From: a virus
Reading direction: 5' to 3' (one strand)
IMG/VR virus record: IMGVR_UViG_3300042691_019974
Span: 1 to 37,541 of that record
DNA length: 37,541 nt
This document shows positions 8,203-19,200 of the stretch, in pieces (the first letter of the stretch is position 1; every line of letters starts with the position of its first letter). A model generated the notes under the pieces. The model was not told the DNA's origin, did no database searches, and saw only the letters and a list, made by a program, of their open reading frames with translations. The position numbers and the translations under genes were made by a program.

Positions 8203-8694
8203 ATGTGTGCACTTTTTGGAGGCCCTAGAGCAAGAAGTTTTTTTAGACATCACAATAGGCAGTTATTAAATAGAATAATCGCACAGGAAGTGCTGTATTA
8301 TAAGTTCTCCCTTAAAGAAACTGAAATAAACTTATACGGAGAATCCAAAAACAAAATGTATTATCAGCCGGTACTGCTTACTTGTTTAATAGAAGCCCAA
8401 GAACAAGTGTCTGAAGACGCAGAATATGGCAAAGGAAGGAATCAGCAAACCAATTTTAGGTTCTTAAGAGACGATTTAATAGACTTAAACTTGTATCCGG
8501 AGGCCGGAGATATCATAGTATGGCAGGAGTCTTACTATGAAGTAGATTTAGTAACCGAAAATCAAAGAGTAATGGGTAAAAATCCAGAATACTCTCTTCA
8601 ATCAGACTTAGAAAAGTATGGAGAGTCTTGGTCTATGATATGTAGAGCTCATTTGACCGGAGTTAATAAACTTAATATAATAAAAAGTACTTAA
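8203..8694 (+). CDS. 14: Neck / head-closure protein, T4 gp14-like
   Basis: A 163-aa protein in the gp14 position between gp13-like and gp15-like genes. It opens with a basic N-terminus (RARSFFRHHNRQLLNRI) that could touch DNA or the portal. A mid-region beta-rich block (INLYGESKNKMYYQPVLL) and a C-terminal block (DLNLYPEAGDIIVWQESYYE, about 104-123) follow, resembling head-closure proteins in which a beta barrel ends in a turn and 'Y.EV..V' strands. It is shorter than T4 gp14 (256 aa), so the fit is to the core domain. Neck proteins of this type close the portal exit and receive the tail. The call rests mostly on order and partial motifs. The spacing is 5 nt after the preceding stop. Confidence 0.65.
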   Translation: MCALFGGPRARSFFRHHNRQLLNRIIAQEVLYYKFSLKETEINLYGESKNKMYYQPVLLTCLIEAQEQVSEDAEYGKGRNQQTNFRFLRDDLIDLNLYPEAGDIIVWQESYYEVDLVTENQRVMGKNPEYSLQSDLEKYGESWSMICRAHLTGVNKLNIIKST

Positions 8695-8696
8695 AA

Positions 8697-9950
8697 GTGG
8701 CTATTAGGAAATCTGTCATCAGAAATAGGCCTAGAACAGAGGCCGAGAATTTAGATGAGGCAGTCCCTGTCTTTACAGAAGGGGCCTCTAAAGGGCCTCT
8801 TAATGACTATAAGAGGGGTAATGACACTAGTGTTAGGGGAGAAGAGATAAAATCTATATCAGTAGGCATAGAAGATATAGATCAAGCTGTCATGTACTAC
8901 TTTCAAGAGGTTATTAAGCCATATGTTATCAACGAAGGTACCACTTACAGCGTACCGGTAGTGTATGCAGACCCGGAAAGGTGGAAATCTGCTCAAAGGG
9001 ATGGGGGAGTTCGAGATAAAGAAGGTAAGATATTGTTTCCTGTTATTACCATAAAGAAAGAAAATATGGAAAAGAACAGGAATATTACAAATAAATTAGA
9101 TGGTAATCGATCTAACGTGTACCAAGTATTTGAGAAAAGGTATTCTAGAAAAAATCAATATGATAATTTTTCTGTATTAACAAATAGAGCTCCGATTAAA
9201 GAGTTTTATAATGTTGTTGTTCCTGATTATTACACTATAACATACAGTTGTGCTATATATGTGTCATTTATGTCTGACTTAAATAAACTAATTGAGTCTA
9301 TAGGATATAGATCAGACGCTTATTGGGGGTTACCTAATAAATTTTTGTTTAAAGCCGAAATAAACAATTTTCCAATAACTAGTCAAATAACAGATGGAGA
9401 AGATAGGAAGATTATATCCACGTTTACTTTATCTCTTAGAGGATACTTAACCCCGGATAACATAGATAAGTTTTTGTCTTCGGAAGCTTTAAAATCTATA
9501 AATAAAACTCATTTGATTTTTACCATGGAAGCTGTTAGTGGAGACTTGGAAACTTTCCAAGTTAGTACTAAAAAGCAAGCTTCGGTTGCTGCTACTTCTT
9601 TTGTACCAGAAGGAGTGAATGTAGTTAATAATAACTATACTATTACAACTGTAGGAGATGCCATAGTAACTTATCTAAATACAAATAAGTCCTTGAAGGC
9701 AGATTACTCTACAGAAAACACTGCTTACTTTATTAGCGCCTCGTTTTTACCAGCCCCAGTATCTTCTAGTTTGCCTGAAACCTCTGTTGTAGACTTTAGA
9801 TTCTTTGTAAACGGAGTATACGTTCCTCAAGAACACCTAATATCGTTTAGCACTTCAGGTAGCGGCCTTCTTTTGACTGTAAATACTGGCTCTCTAGGAT
9901 ATGGTTTTGATAATCAGGACGAAGTAATAGGAGTAGGAAAATTTGCTTAA
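8697..9950 (+). CDS. 15: Tail completion / sheath stabiliser, T4 gp15-like, with fibre-like C-terminal extension
   Basis: A 417-aa protein starting at GTG 8697, two bases after the previous stop. The core (about 45-270) has the gp15-type order: VPVVYADPERW with a loop, FPVITIKKENMEKNR, then VPDYYTITYSCAIYVSFMSD and a FLFKAEINNFPI / ISTFTLSLRGYL end. In T4 gp15 caps the tail tube and sheath and docks to the neck. T4 gp15 has 272 residues; the extra length here is a C-terminal region (about 275-417) containing VDFRFFVNGVYVPQEHLISF and VNTGSLGYGFDNQDEVIGVG, a beta-rich module of the type found in phage fibre or appendage proteins. That, and the fibre genes that follow, suggest the neck end of this tail may carry or anchor appendages (inference). 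Confidence 0.7.
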   Translation: MAIRKSVIRNRPRTEAENLDEAVPVFTEGASKGPLNDYKRGNDTSVRGEEIKSISVGIEDIDQAVMYYFQEVIKPYVINEGTTYSVPVVYADPERWKSAQRDGGVRDKEGKILFPVITIKKENMEKNRNITNKLDGNRSNVYQVFEKRYSRKNQYDNFSVLTNRAPIKEFYNVVVPDYYTITYSCAIYVSFMSDLNKLIESIGYRSDAYWGLPNKFLFKAEINNFPITSQITDGEDRKIISTFTLSLRGYLTPDNIDKFLSSEALKSINKTHLIFTMEAVSGDLETFQVSTKKQASVAATSFVPEGVNVVNNNYTITTVGDAIVTYLNTNKSLKADYSTENTAYFISASFLPAPVSSSLPETSVVDFRFFVNGVYVPQEHLISFSTSGSGLLLTVNTGSLGYGFDNQDEVIGVGKFA

Positions 9951-9951
9951 T

Positions 9952-10212
9952 ATGGCTCTAATAAGATTTAAACAAATAGAAAAACTAATCCCCGGGGACA
10001 TCACTATATCTGGGTCTTTGTCCGTATATGGTAATGCTACTTTCGTCCAAACATCTTCTATTCCGGCTTTAATTGTTTCAGGAAGCCAGCAAATAGTTAA
10101 ATCTAATATTACTGCTACTACATACAGTGCTTCTCTTGGAATACAAAATCTTGGTACTTGGGCAGATACAGGAAGTAATCAAACTATTGATTTGGGGAAT
10201 GAATCTTATTGA
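9952..10212 (+). CDS. Small fibre-like protein
   Basis: An 86-aa protein. The better start is ATG 9952, one base after the upstream stop; an in-frame TTG at 9943 would only add MLN and overlap the previous gene. It contains ITISGSLSVYGNATFVQTSS, the beta-strand 'GSL' style found throughout the giant fibre downstream, and ends with TGSNQTIDLGNESY. It could be a short appendage subunit, or an N-terminal adaptor domain that stands alone here and is fused to a long fibre elsewhere. The frame beyond the TGA stop closes again within a few codons, so this is not simply a fibre broken by one stop mutation. Confidence 0.6.
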   Translation: MALIRFKQIEKLIPGDITISGSLSVYGNATFVQTSSIPALIVSGSQQIVKSNITATTYSASLGIQNLGTWADTGSNQTIDLGNESY

Positions 10213-10221
10213 TATTTATAA
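10212..10221 (+). promoter_or_regulatory. ATATTTATAA element, putative promoter of giant fibre
   Basis: ATATTTATAA overlapping the TGA stop of the small fibre-like gene, 55 nt before the giant fibre ATG. The leader contains the duplicated TAGCTA motif at 10223-10236. Confidence 0.45.
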
Positions 10222-10276
10222 ATAGCTAGATAGCTAAATTAAGGGTTGTTAGTACATACTAAATAAATCTAGACAT

Positions 10277-13200
10277 ATGTCTAATAATCAAATATTAAAA
10301 CTGCGTAGAAGCGCAGTTCCCGGAAAAGTACCATCTACTTCTTCTTTAGATTTTGGAGAGCTTGCTTTAAATACCCATGATGGGTATGTTTTCATAAAGA
10401 AATCTGGTTCAAATGGAGAAGAAATCGTAGTTGTTGGTGCTGGATCTTCTGGTAGTTTTTCCGGTTCTTTATTTGGCACGTCTAGCTGGGCAGTAAATTC
10501 ACTTAGTGCTAGCTATCTTTCCGGATCTATAGGCATAGTAAATACTTTCACTAGTAGCGGCAATATTAATGTTAACAGTCTGCAATTAGGCAGATCTTCC
10601 GTATATCCTCCTCATTTTAAAAATACTAACATTGTAATAGGGTCCGGCTCTATGACTAATGTAGTGTCTGCCAGTTTAGGTAGTAGTGGCAGTGAAAATA
10701 TAGCTATAGGAGATGATATACTTACAGGACCTACTGTAGCCCACAACAACGTAGCAATAGGCTACAAAGCTTTACATAGATTTACCGGAAGTAATGGCAC
10801 TGCTGTAGGCTCCTATGCCCTTTCTTCTTCTTATGGAGGAAGAAATAGTGCTTTTGGTCAATCTGCGGGTATATATTTAACTCATGGAGCCTTTAATACT
10901 ATTATTGGAGATGCCTCTATGTTTAATACAATAGACGGCAATTCCAACACAACTACAGGATATGGGAGCTTATCTAATTTAGGAATCGGAAGCCATAATA
11001 CTGCTATAGGAACTATAGCATTAAGAGAGTTACAGACAGGTAGTTTTAATACTGTAATAGGCTCTAATTCAGGAAGAGGGTTAATTAGCGGAAGTTATAA
11101 TACTGTAGTAGGTATATTAGCTACTTTGGAGCCATATGTATCACACAATATTATATTATCTGATGGATTAGGAAATATTAGAGCCAGGTATAGTTCTTCT
11201 ATATGGACTCTTGCCGACAGTACTGTAGGTAGTTTTACTGGGTCTTTGCAAGGTACTGCTAGTTGGGCTCAAAATAGCATAACTGCCTCTTCTGCTGATA
11301 ATTTTACTGTTAGAGGTACACTCACCGCTCAAACTATAGTAGTACAGGTTATTACTTCATCACAAGAATTAATAACGGGCTCTCTTACTGTTAATGGACC
11401 TTTAATAGCTACCGGAGGAATAACTGGTTCTTTATCAGGGACCTCTAGTTTTGCTATTAGTTCATCTTATTCTCTCGATTCAGATTTATTAGATGGTAAG
11501 GATAGCTCTACCTTTGCTACTACGGGTTCAAATCAATTTAATGGTAATCAAACTATAACAGGCTCTCTTATTCAAGGATTAGCGGGGAATATAGCAACAG
11601 GAGAAGACTCACATGCTGAAGGAAGTATTACTAAAGCAATAGGAAATTACTCACATGCTGAAGGAGATAATACCCAAGCAAAAGGAGATTATTCACACGC
11701 TGAAGGCCAAGAAACAATAGCATCAGGTTCATACTCACACGCAGAGGGTTATCAAACAATAGCATTAGCCAATCATCAACACGTACAGGGCCAATATAAC
11801 GCCGTATCATCCGTACCTTCCGCTTTTATTGTAGGTAATGGTACTGATGATACTAATAGAAGTAATCTTATACATGCCGCAGGAAATGAAGTGCAGATAT
11901 CAGGAAATCAAAGAATATCTGGTAGTATATATTTTGCAAATAGTAGTTCTCTTTATACTGTTAATAACTACGATTTATTTCTTAAGCCAAATGTTAGTGG
12001 AGCTGTTATATTACTTAGCCAAGATGAAAGTCACTACGTATTAGTAAACTATGCTGGTACGACTATTAATGATTTAACAGTAAATGGATTTTTAAAAACT
12101 ACTGATTTTAGAGGTACAGGTTCGTTACATGGTACAGCTAGCTGGGCCAATAATGCTATAACCTCATCATATGCATTATCCTCTTCAAATGCAATAAATG
12201 CTGCTACTGCCTCTAATATATTAGGGGGAGCGGCTACGTATATTCCGTTTTTTAGGACCGATACTACTTTAGGGCCTAGTACTATGTTTCAAGTTAGCAA
12301 TAGCTTTAGTACTACTAGCATTGCTATAAATGAAGTAAATATAACCTCTGATAATCCGGAGGCTTTGTATGTATTCCAGACCCATCCAACTTCTATAAAT
12401 GTATTAACTGGTAAAGGTAATTTAAATCACTATTTACAAAATAATATACAAAATACTAATCAAGGGGTTAGTGCTTCTTCTGATGTAGTTGCTACCGCTA
12501 ATAACGGTAACGAAGACAGTAACTACATCGACATGGGTATTAATAGTCAAAACTATAATGCTGGTTTTGTCGGAGGAGCTAACGATGCCTACCTATATTC
12601 TATAGCAAACAATTTACATATCGGTAATGCTAACGATAATGGAACTCATGTTGGTTTTTTTGTTGGCGGTTCTGATGTAGAAGCTAATAATAAACTACAA
12701 CTGAACCCTGATAACCAGCATATTATGTCTGGTTCATTAGATGTAAGCGGTAGTTTAATAGTCAATAATGGAATTACAGGATCGTTACTTGGTACTGCAA
12801 GTTGGGCTATGAATGCTATTACTGCTTCATACGCAGCTAATGTACCTGAAACGGCATCATATGCATTGCAAGCGTTAAGTTCGTCTTATGCTGTGAGCGC
12901 ATCAAATGCTTTAACAGCATCCTACGCTTTAAATGCTCAAGGATCTGGATTTCCATATACTGGCTCTGCGGTTATAACTGGTAGTTTAATAGTAACTGGT
13001 TCTGTAAACGCAAGTTTAGGATTTACAGGATCACTGTTGGGTACTGCTAGTTGGGCTAATAATACTATTAGTTCATCATATGCTGTATCTGCGTCTCAAG
13101 CACAAAATGCTGTTAGTTCTTCTTATCCATTTAGAGTAACAGGTAGCAGTATACACTCGCATGATACTGATCAAATAGCTAATGTTTGGACCGTAGCTAT

Positions 13201-16200
13201 AGGCCGTCTTACTGGATTTCAAACAACCGCAGCTCCTTTCTCTACTTTTTTAGGAGTTCAAGCAGGATTTCAAGCTGTTAGCGCTTCTAGATCTGTTTTT
13301 ATCGGCGACTCTTCTGGATTCCAGTCCACTAACGCTAATACATCTTTTTTTGCAGGATCGGCAGCAGGAGCCGAATCCCCAAATGCAAATAATTCTGTTT
13401 TTATTGGAACAACTACAGGATATAGGGCTCTTAATGCTTCTGGATCTGTTTTTTTAGGCTGCAATGCTGGAGAACAAGCTGCAAATTCTGCTTTTTCTAC
13501 TATAATAGGATATAGTGCTGGAGAGTTTTCTCATAGCTCTTCTTTTAGTACTTTAATAGGATATAATGTTGGATCAAGAACAGGAGCAAATAGTGGTATT
13601 TCTTCTAATAATATTATTATTGGTACTAATATAACTTTAGAGAATGGAAGAAAAGACAGCATAAATTTAGGGGGTCTTATATTTGGAACAGGTTCTTATT
13701 TTAGTACCAATCTAATTAATCCTCCATTTTCAGGATCTGCTAATGGACGAATAGGTATTAATCAGCCACTTCCACTATTTAGCCTTGACGTATCAGGTTC
13801 AGGTAGATATACTAATGGGCTAGAAGTAACGGGTTCCTTAATTGCTCCCAACATTACCGGTTCTTTACTAGGAACTGCTAGTTGGGCTAGCAATGCGTTA
13901 AATTCTATAACTTCTAGTTATATTCTTAATGCAGTAAGTGCTTCTTATGCTGCAACTGCCTCACAAGCAGTAACCGCATCTTATGTATTGAATGCAATAT
14001 CGGCTTCATTCGCTACATCCGCCTCTCAAGCTCAAAACGCAGTAACAGCATCGTATGTGTTAAATGCTATTAGTGCATCATTTTCAACAACAGCATCATA
14101 TGCGTTAAGTGCATCTCAAGCACAAAATGCAATTAGCGCTTCATATGTGTTAAATGCAGTAAGTGCTTCTTATGCTGCAACTGCCTCACAAGCAGATAAT
14201 TTTACTGTTAGAGGTACCTTAACAGCGCAAACTATTGTAGTACAAACAATAACGTCCAGTGTCGATTTCGTAACAGGCTCAACACGTTTCGGTACCTTAC
14301 AAAATAATACACACCAATTTACAGGTAGTGTAAGTATAACTGGTAGTTTAAATGTAGTTGGAGGAATAACAGGGTCATTACAAGGTACTGCTAGCTGGGC
14401 TAATAATGCTATTAGTTCTTCGTATTCATTGTCTGCTTCTCAGGCACAAAATGCTGTTAGTTCTTCATACCCATTTAAAGTAACTGGCAGTACTTTATAT
14501 TCGTATAATACTTCTCAAGTACCCGCCTCTATATTTCAGGGAGCAATTTTCATAGGCACACGTGCAGGATATCAAGCATATAATTCTTTTGATTCTTATT
14601 TTATAGGACAATATGCCGGTAATCAAGCTTCAAGTTCTGCTAATTCAAACTTTATAGGCTATTTTGCGGGTAACGCAGCTACAAACGCCGCTAACTCTAA
14701 TTTTATAGGTAGCAGTGCTGGGGAAAACGCTACAAATTCTGCGCAATCTAATTTTATAGGGCTTGGTTCTGGATATCAAACTCCTAGTGCAGAAAACTCT
14801 AACTTTATAGGGTACTATGCAGGCTCCTCAGCAAATTCAGCATCTTATTCTAATTTTATAGGCTACACCGCTGGAGGAAGCGCAAAAAATGTAAAATACT
14901 CAAACTTTTTTGGGACGTTTGCTGGAAATAACGCAGCTAGCTCTTCCTACTCTACTCTTATAGGATATCAAGTAGGGCATAATGTAGAATTAGGTGCTTC
15001 TGGGATTTATTCTAATAATATCATTATTGGTACTAACATCACTTTAGAAAATGGAAGACAAGACAGTTTAAATTTAGGTGGATTAATATTTGGTACAGGC
15101 TCTTATTCAACAACCACAGGAAATCCATTCTCAGGCTCAGCGATGGGTCGTATTGGTATTAACCAACCACTTCCAATATTCAGCCTTGATGTATCTGGGT
15201 CTGGTAGGTATACTAATGGACTAGAAGTAACGGGTTCTTTAGTAGTTTCTGCTATTACAGGATCGCTTCAAGGTACATCATCATGGGCTAATAATTCTAT
15301 AAGTTCCTCTTACAGTCTAAGCTCAAGCTACGCCTTAAGTTCATCTTATGCATTGCAATCGACAACTTCTTCTTATTCATTAGATTCTGATAAATTAGAC
15401 GGTAAGGATAGTACTACCTTTGCTACTACAGGCTCAAATACATTTAGAGGAAACCAAATAGTGACCGGAAGTTTATTTACTTCTGGCTCAAATACGCTAA
15501 TAGGTTCTACTACGTTAACAGGTAGTTTAAATGTAAGCGGATCTACTACCCAAACAGGTAATAATACATTATTAGGAAATACTACATTATCAGGAAGTAT
15601 TATAATTTCTGGTTCTTCCGGGCCTGGGACTGCTACAGCATCTGTGCAAATATATGGAGACATTAGACAAGCAGGATACCATAGATTTGATCCTGTAACT
15701 ACAAATATAGATACTTCAATATCAGCATCTTATATCTATGTAAGTGGATCTACAAACGACTTGTATTTTTCTCAAAACGGAAATGGGTATAGTAACGTAA
15801 CTCGTTTACGTTGGTTAGAAGGTAATTTGTATACTGGTTTGTTAAATGGTGGTTTAATTACTACTCAATCATCTACTGTATATCAAATTAGTAGCGGTAG
15901 TGGTATTATTGTAAACTTAAATGCGTCACTAAGCGATAATCCTTACCCAGTTATACAATACCTTAATTGGCCTAATTTATCAGCTAGCATTGCTCCTTTA
16001 ACAGCATCCTACCAACAAGCTTTTGTTGGTATTGATTCAACTGGTAATATTTACTCTCAAGGAACCCCCTTTAGTAATGGTCAGTTTGATACTATAATAA
16101 ACATTGGTAATGTATTATTTCAAAACCAATCTACAATTAACGGTGTTAAAACACAGCCGTCAGTAGCATACGGTTTTGAACAAGCACAGAATGTATTTAA

Positions 16201-19200
16201 TAGAGCATTTGGTCCATTAAAACTGTCAGGATATACTTTAGCTCCTAGCGGATCTAGTACACGTGGTTTAGTAGTAGGAAGTGGTACGGCATATGCTCCT
16301 GGTTCTAACTATGCAATAGACCCAAATGAACCATACTATACAGTTGACTCAGGTACTAGTATATCAAAAATATTTAGATATTACCAATCAGGATCTAGTT
16401 GGGTCTATTTAACAAATGCTGGTGCTGGATTTACAGAAATTGATCCGACTCAATATTCTAATAATGGTACTTTATCAAGTGTAGCTAATAATAGCTGGTC
16501 TATTCAAAGAGTGTTTTGGTTTCCTAACTCCGTTACAAAAGCTATAGTAGTTTATTATGGTAATACCGTGTTTGCATCTGAAACAGAGGCTATTGCTAAT
16601 ATAAACATAGAGTCATTTGTTGAAGCGCCTAATACAGCAGCAAATGCTGTATATTTAGGTAGTATTGTAATTAAAGGAGATGGTCTATTCACAACAGCCA
16701 CTGACTTTACAATAGTACCTGGAGGATTATTTAGACAAGTAGGGGGATCTGGCGGAGGAGGGTCAATAGTTACACAAACACTATCAGGATTATCTGATGT
16801 ATTAATATCAGGCCCTACAAGCGGACAAGCGTTAGTATATGATACTAATGCTGCTAAATGGGAAAATAAATCATTTATAAGCGCTTCCATTTCAGGAAAT
16901 GCTGTTACAGCTACGACAGCTCAGACTGCATCATACGTACTTAATGCTATAAGCTCTTCTTATGCACTATCTGCTTCTCAAGCTCAAAATGCGGTAAGTG
17001 CATCTGTAGCTACTACGTCTTCTTTAGCACTTAGAAACATACTTACGGCATCTGCCGCAGGATCTACTATAACTTTTACTAAAGGAGATAATACTACCTT
17101 TAATGTTACTCTTACTACAGCAACCGCTGAGACTGCTTCTTACATTAGTTCTGCTAATGTAGACGGTCCTTTAGGTAAGAATAGTATATTAAGCGCATCT
17201 TATGCTCTTAATGCTACAACCGCCTCTTATGTATTAAATGCTATAAGCTCTTCTTATGTATTAAATGCCGTTAGTTCATCTTATGCACTTTCTGCTTCTA
17301 GGGCTCAAGAAGCAACTAGTGCGTCCCAAGCACAAAACGCTGTGACTGCCAGCTATATTCTTAATGCCGTAAGCGCATCTTACTCATTAAGCTCTAGCTA
17401 CTCTCTAAATGCGACTAGCGCTTCTTTTGCTACACAAGCGTCTACTGCTAGCTATGTACTAAACGCTATTAGTGCATCTTATGCACTGTCTAGTTCTCAA
17501 TCTCAAAACTCGATTACAGCGTCTTATGTTCTTAATGCAGTAAGTTCTTCTTATTCTTTAAGCTCTAGCTATGCTCTAAATTCAACTAGTTCTTCTTTTG
17601 CTACACAAGCAAGTACGGCTAGTTATGTGTTGAATGCAGTTAGCTCTTCGTATGCTTTGTCCGCTTCTCAAGCTCAAAACTCAGTAACTGCTTCTTATAT
17701 ACTTAATGCTGTTAGCGCATCCTATGCATTATCAGCCTCTCAAGCACAAAATACAATATCTTCTTCATTTGCTACAAGAGCTATTACTGCATCTTATGCA
17801 GACAATCTTACAGTAGCTGGTACGCTTACAGCACAGACTATTGTAGTACAGACAATAACATCGTCAGTTGATTTTGTTACTGGATCGACTCGTTTTGGAA
17901 CAGCACTAAGTAATACTCATCAGTTTACCGGTAGCGTGAGCATAACTGGATCACTGAGTGTAATAGGCGCTGGTATTACTGGGTCATTGTTTGGAACCTC
18001 TAGTTGGGCTAATAATGCCATTAGTTCTTCTTATGCTCTATCTGCTTCTCAAGCACAAAATGCTGTTACTTCTTCTAATATTTTAGGAGGAAGAGCTAAT
18101 TATATTCCTTTATGGTCAGGAAGTTCTGCTCTTACTAGTAGTGTAATATATCAAACAAATAGTAATCTAGTAATAGAAGGAAGTGGAAGTTTGAACCCAT
18201 CAACACCAACAGGGTTATCAGCATCATTTGATTATAGCGGTGGAAATTATTTTGCAGGGTTATATTCATTTAATTACAGAGTTTATTCGTATATAGAATC
18301 TCCAGTCGGAAGAATATACTCACCATCGTATGTAACATTAGGAGCAGATATAACAGATGATGGTAGTTATAGTTCATATAATGTTTTAGTTTCTTGGACA
18401 GCAGTGGCTGGTGCTAGTGGGTATAGACTATTATTATACAATGATTACTTTGGCTACAATTATGATTTTGGTGCCGATGTAACTACTAACTCATACACAG
18501 ATGATGGATCGGCAAATTCGATATCTGCACCAGATACATCATTAACGGCTACATTAAATAGCGTTAATATAAACGGTACGGTAAATATAACAGGATCAAT
18601 TAACCTTAATAATGGTAACCTCTTTACAATAACAAATGAAAAAAATATTGTTATTGGTGGGAATGGTAATAATTATGGAATAAGTAATAACGTCTTTATT
18701 GGAAGTGATGCTGGATTGACAGCAACTGCTACAGAATACTCAAACTTTATAGGAGCTTTCGCTGGCGCTGGAGCAACTAATGCAAATCGATCGACCTTTA
18801 TAGGAAATAGTGCTGGCTATAACGCAACTCAAGCAAACTACTCAATCTTTTTAGGTCCTTCGGCTGGCTACCAAGCAACTACCGCATATCAGTCAAACTT
18901 TATAGGATATCAAGCTGGTCAATCAGCAGCTAACGCATACTTCTCAAACTTTTTAGGTCCTTCGGCTGGCTATAACGCAACTAACGCAGATCAGTCAAAC
19001 TTTTTAGGATGTCAAGCTGGTCAATCGGCAACTAATGCAAGTAGATCTAACTTTTTAGGACATTTAGCTGGCTTCGGAGCAACTAATGCAAATAGATCTA
19101 TCTTTTTAGGATATCTAACTGGTTATCAAGCAACCAGCGCTTCATATTCTACTTTAATAGGCTATAATGTATCCTATACTCCGAATACAGCTTTATCAAT

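Noticed and set aside
9943-9951. TTG start for the small fibre-like gene
   Set aside because: It overlaps the gp15-like gene, while ATG 9952 directly follows that gene's stop and gives the natural start MALIRF.
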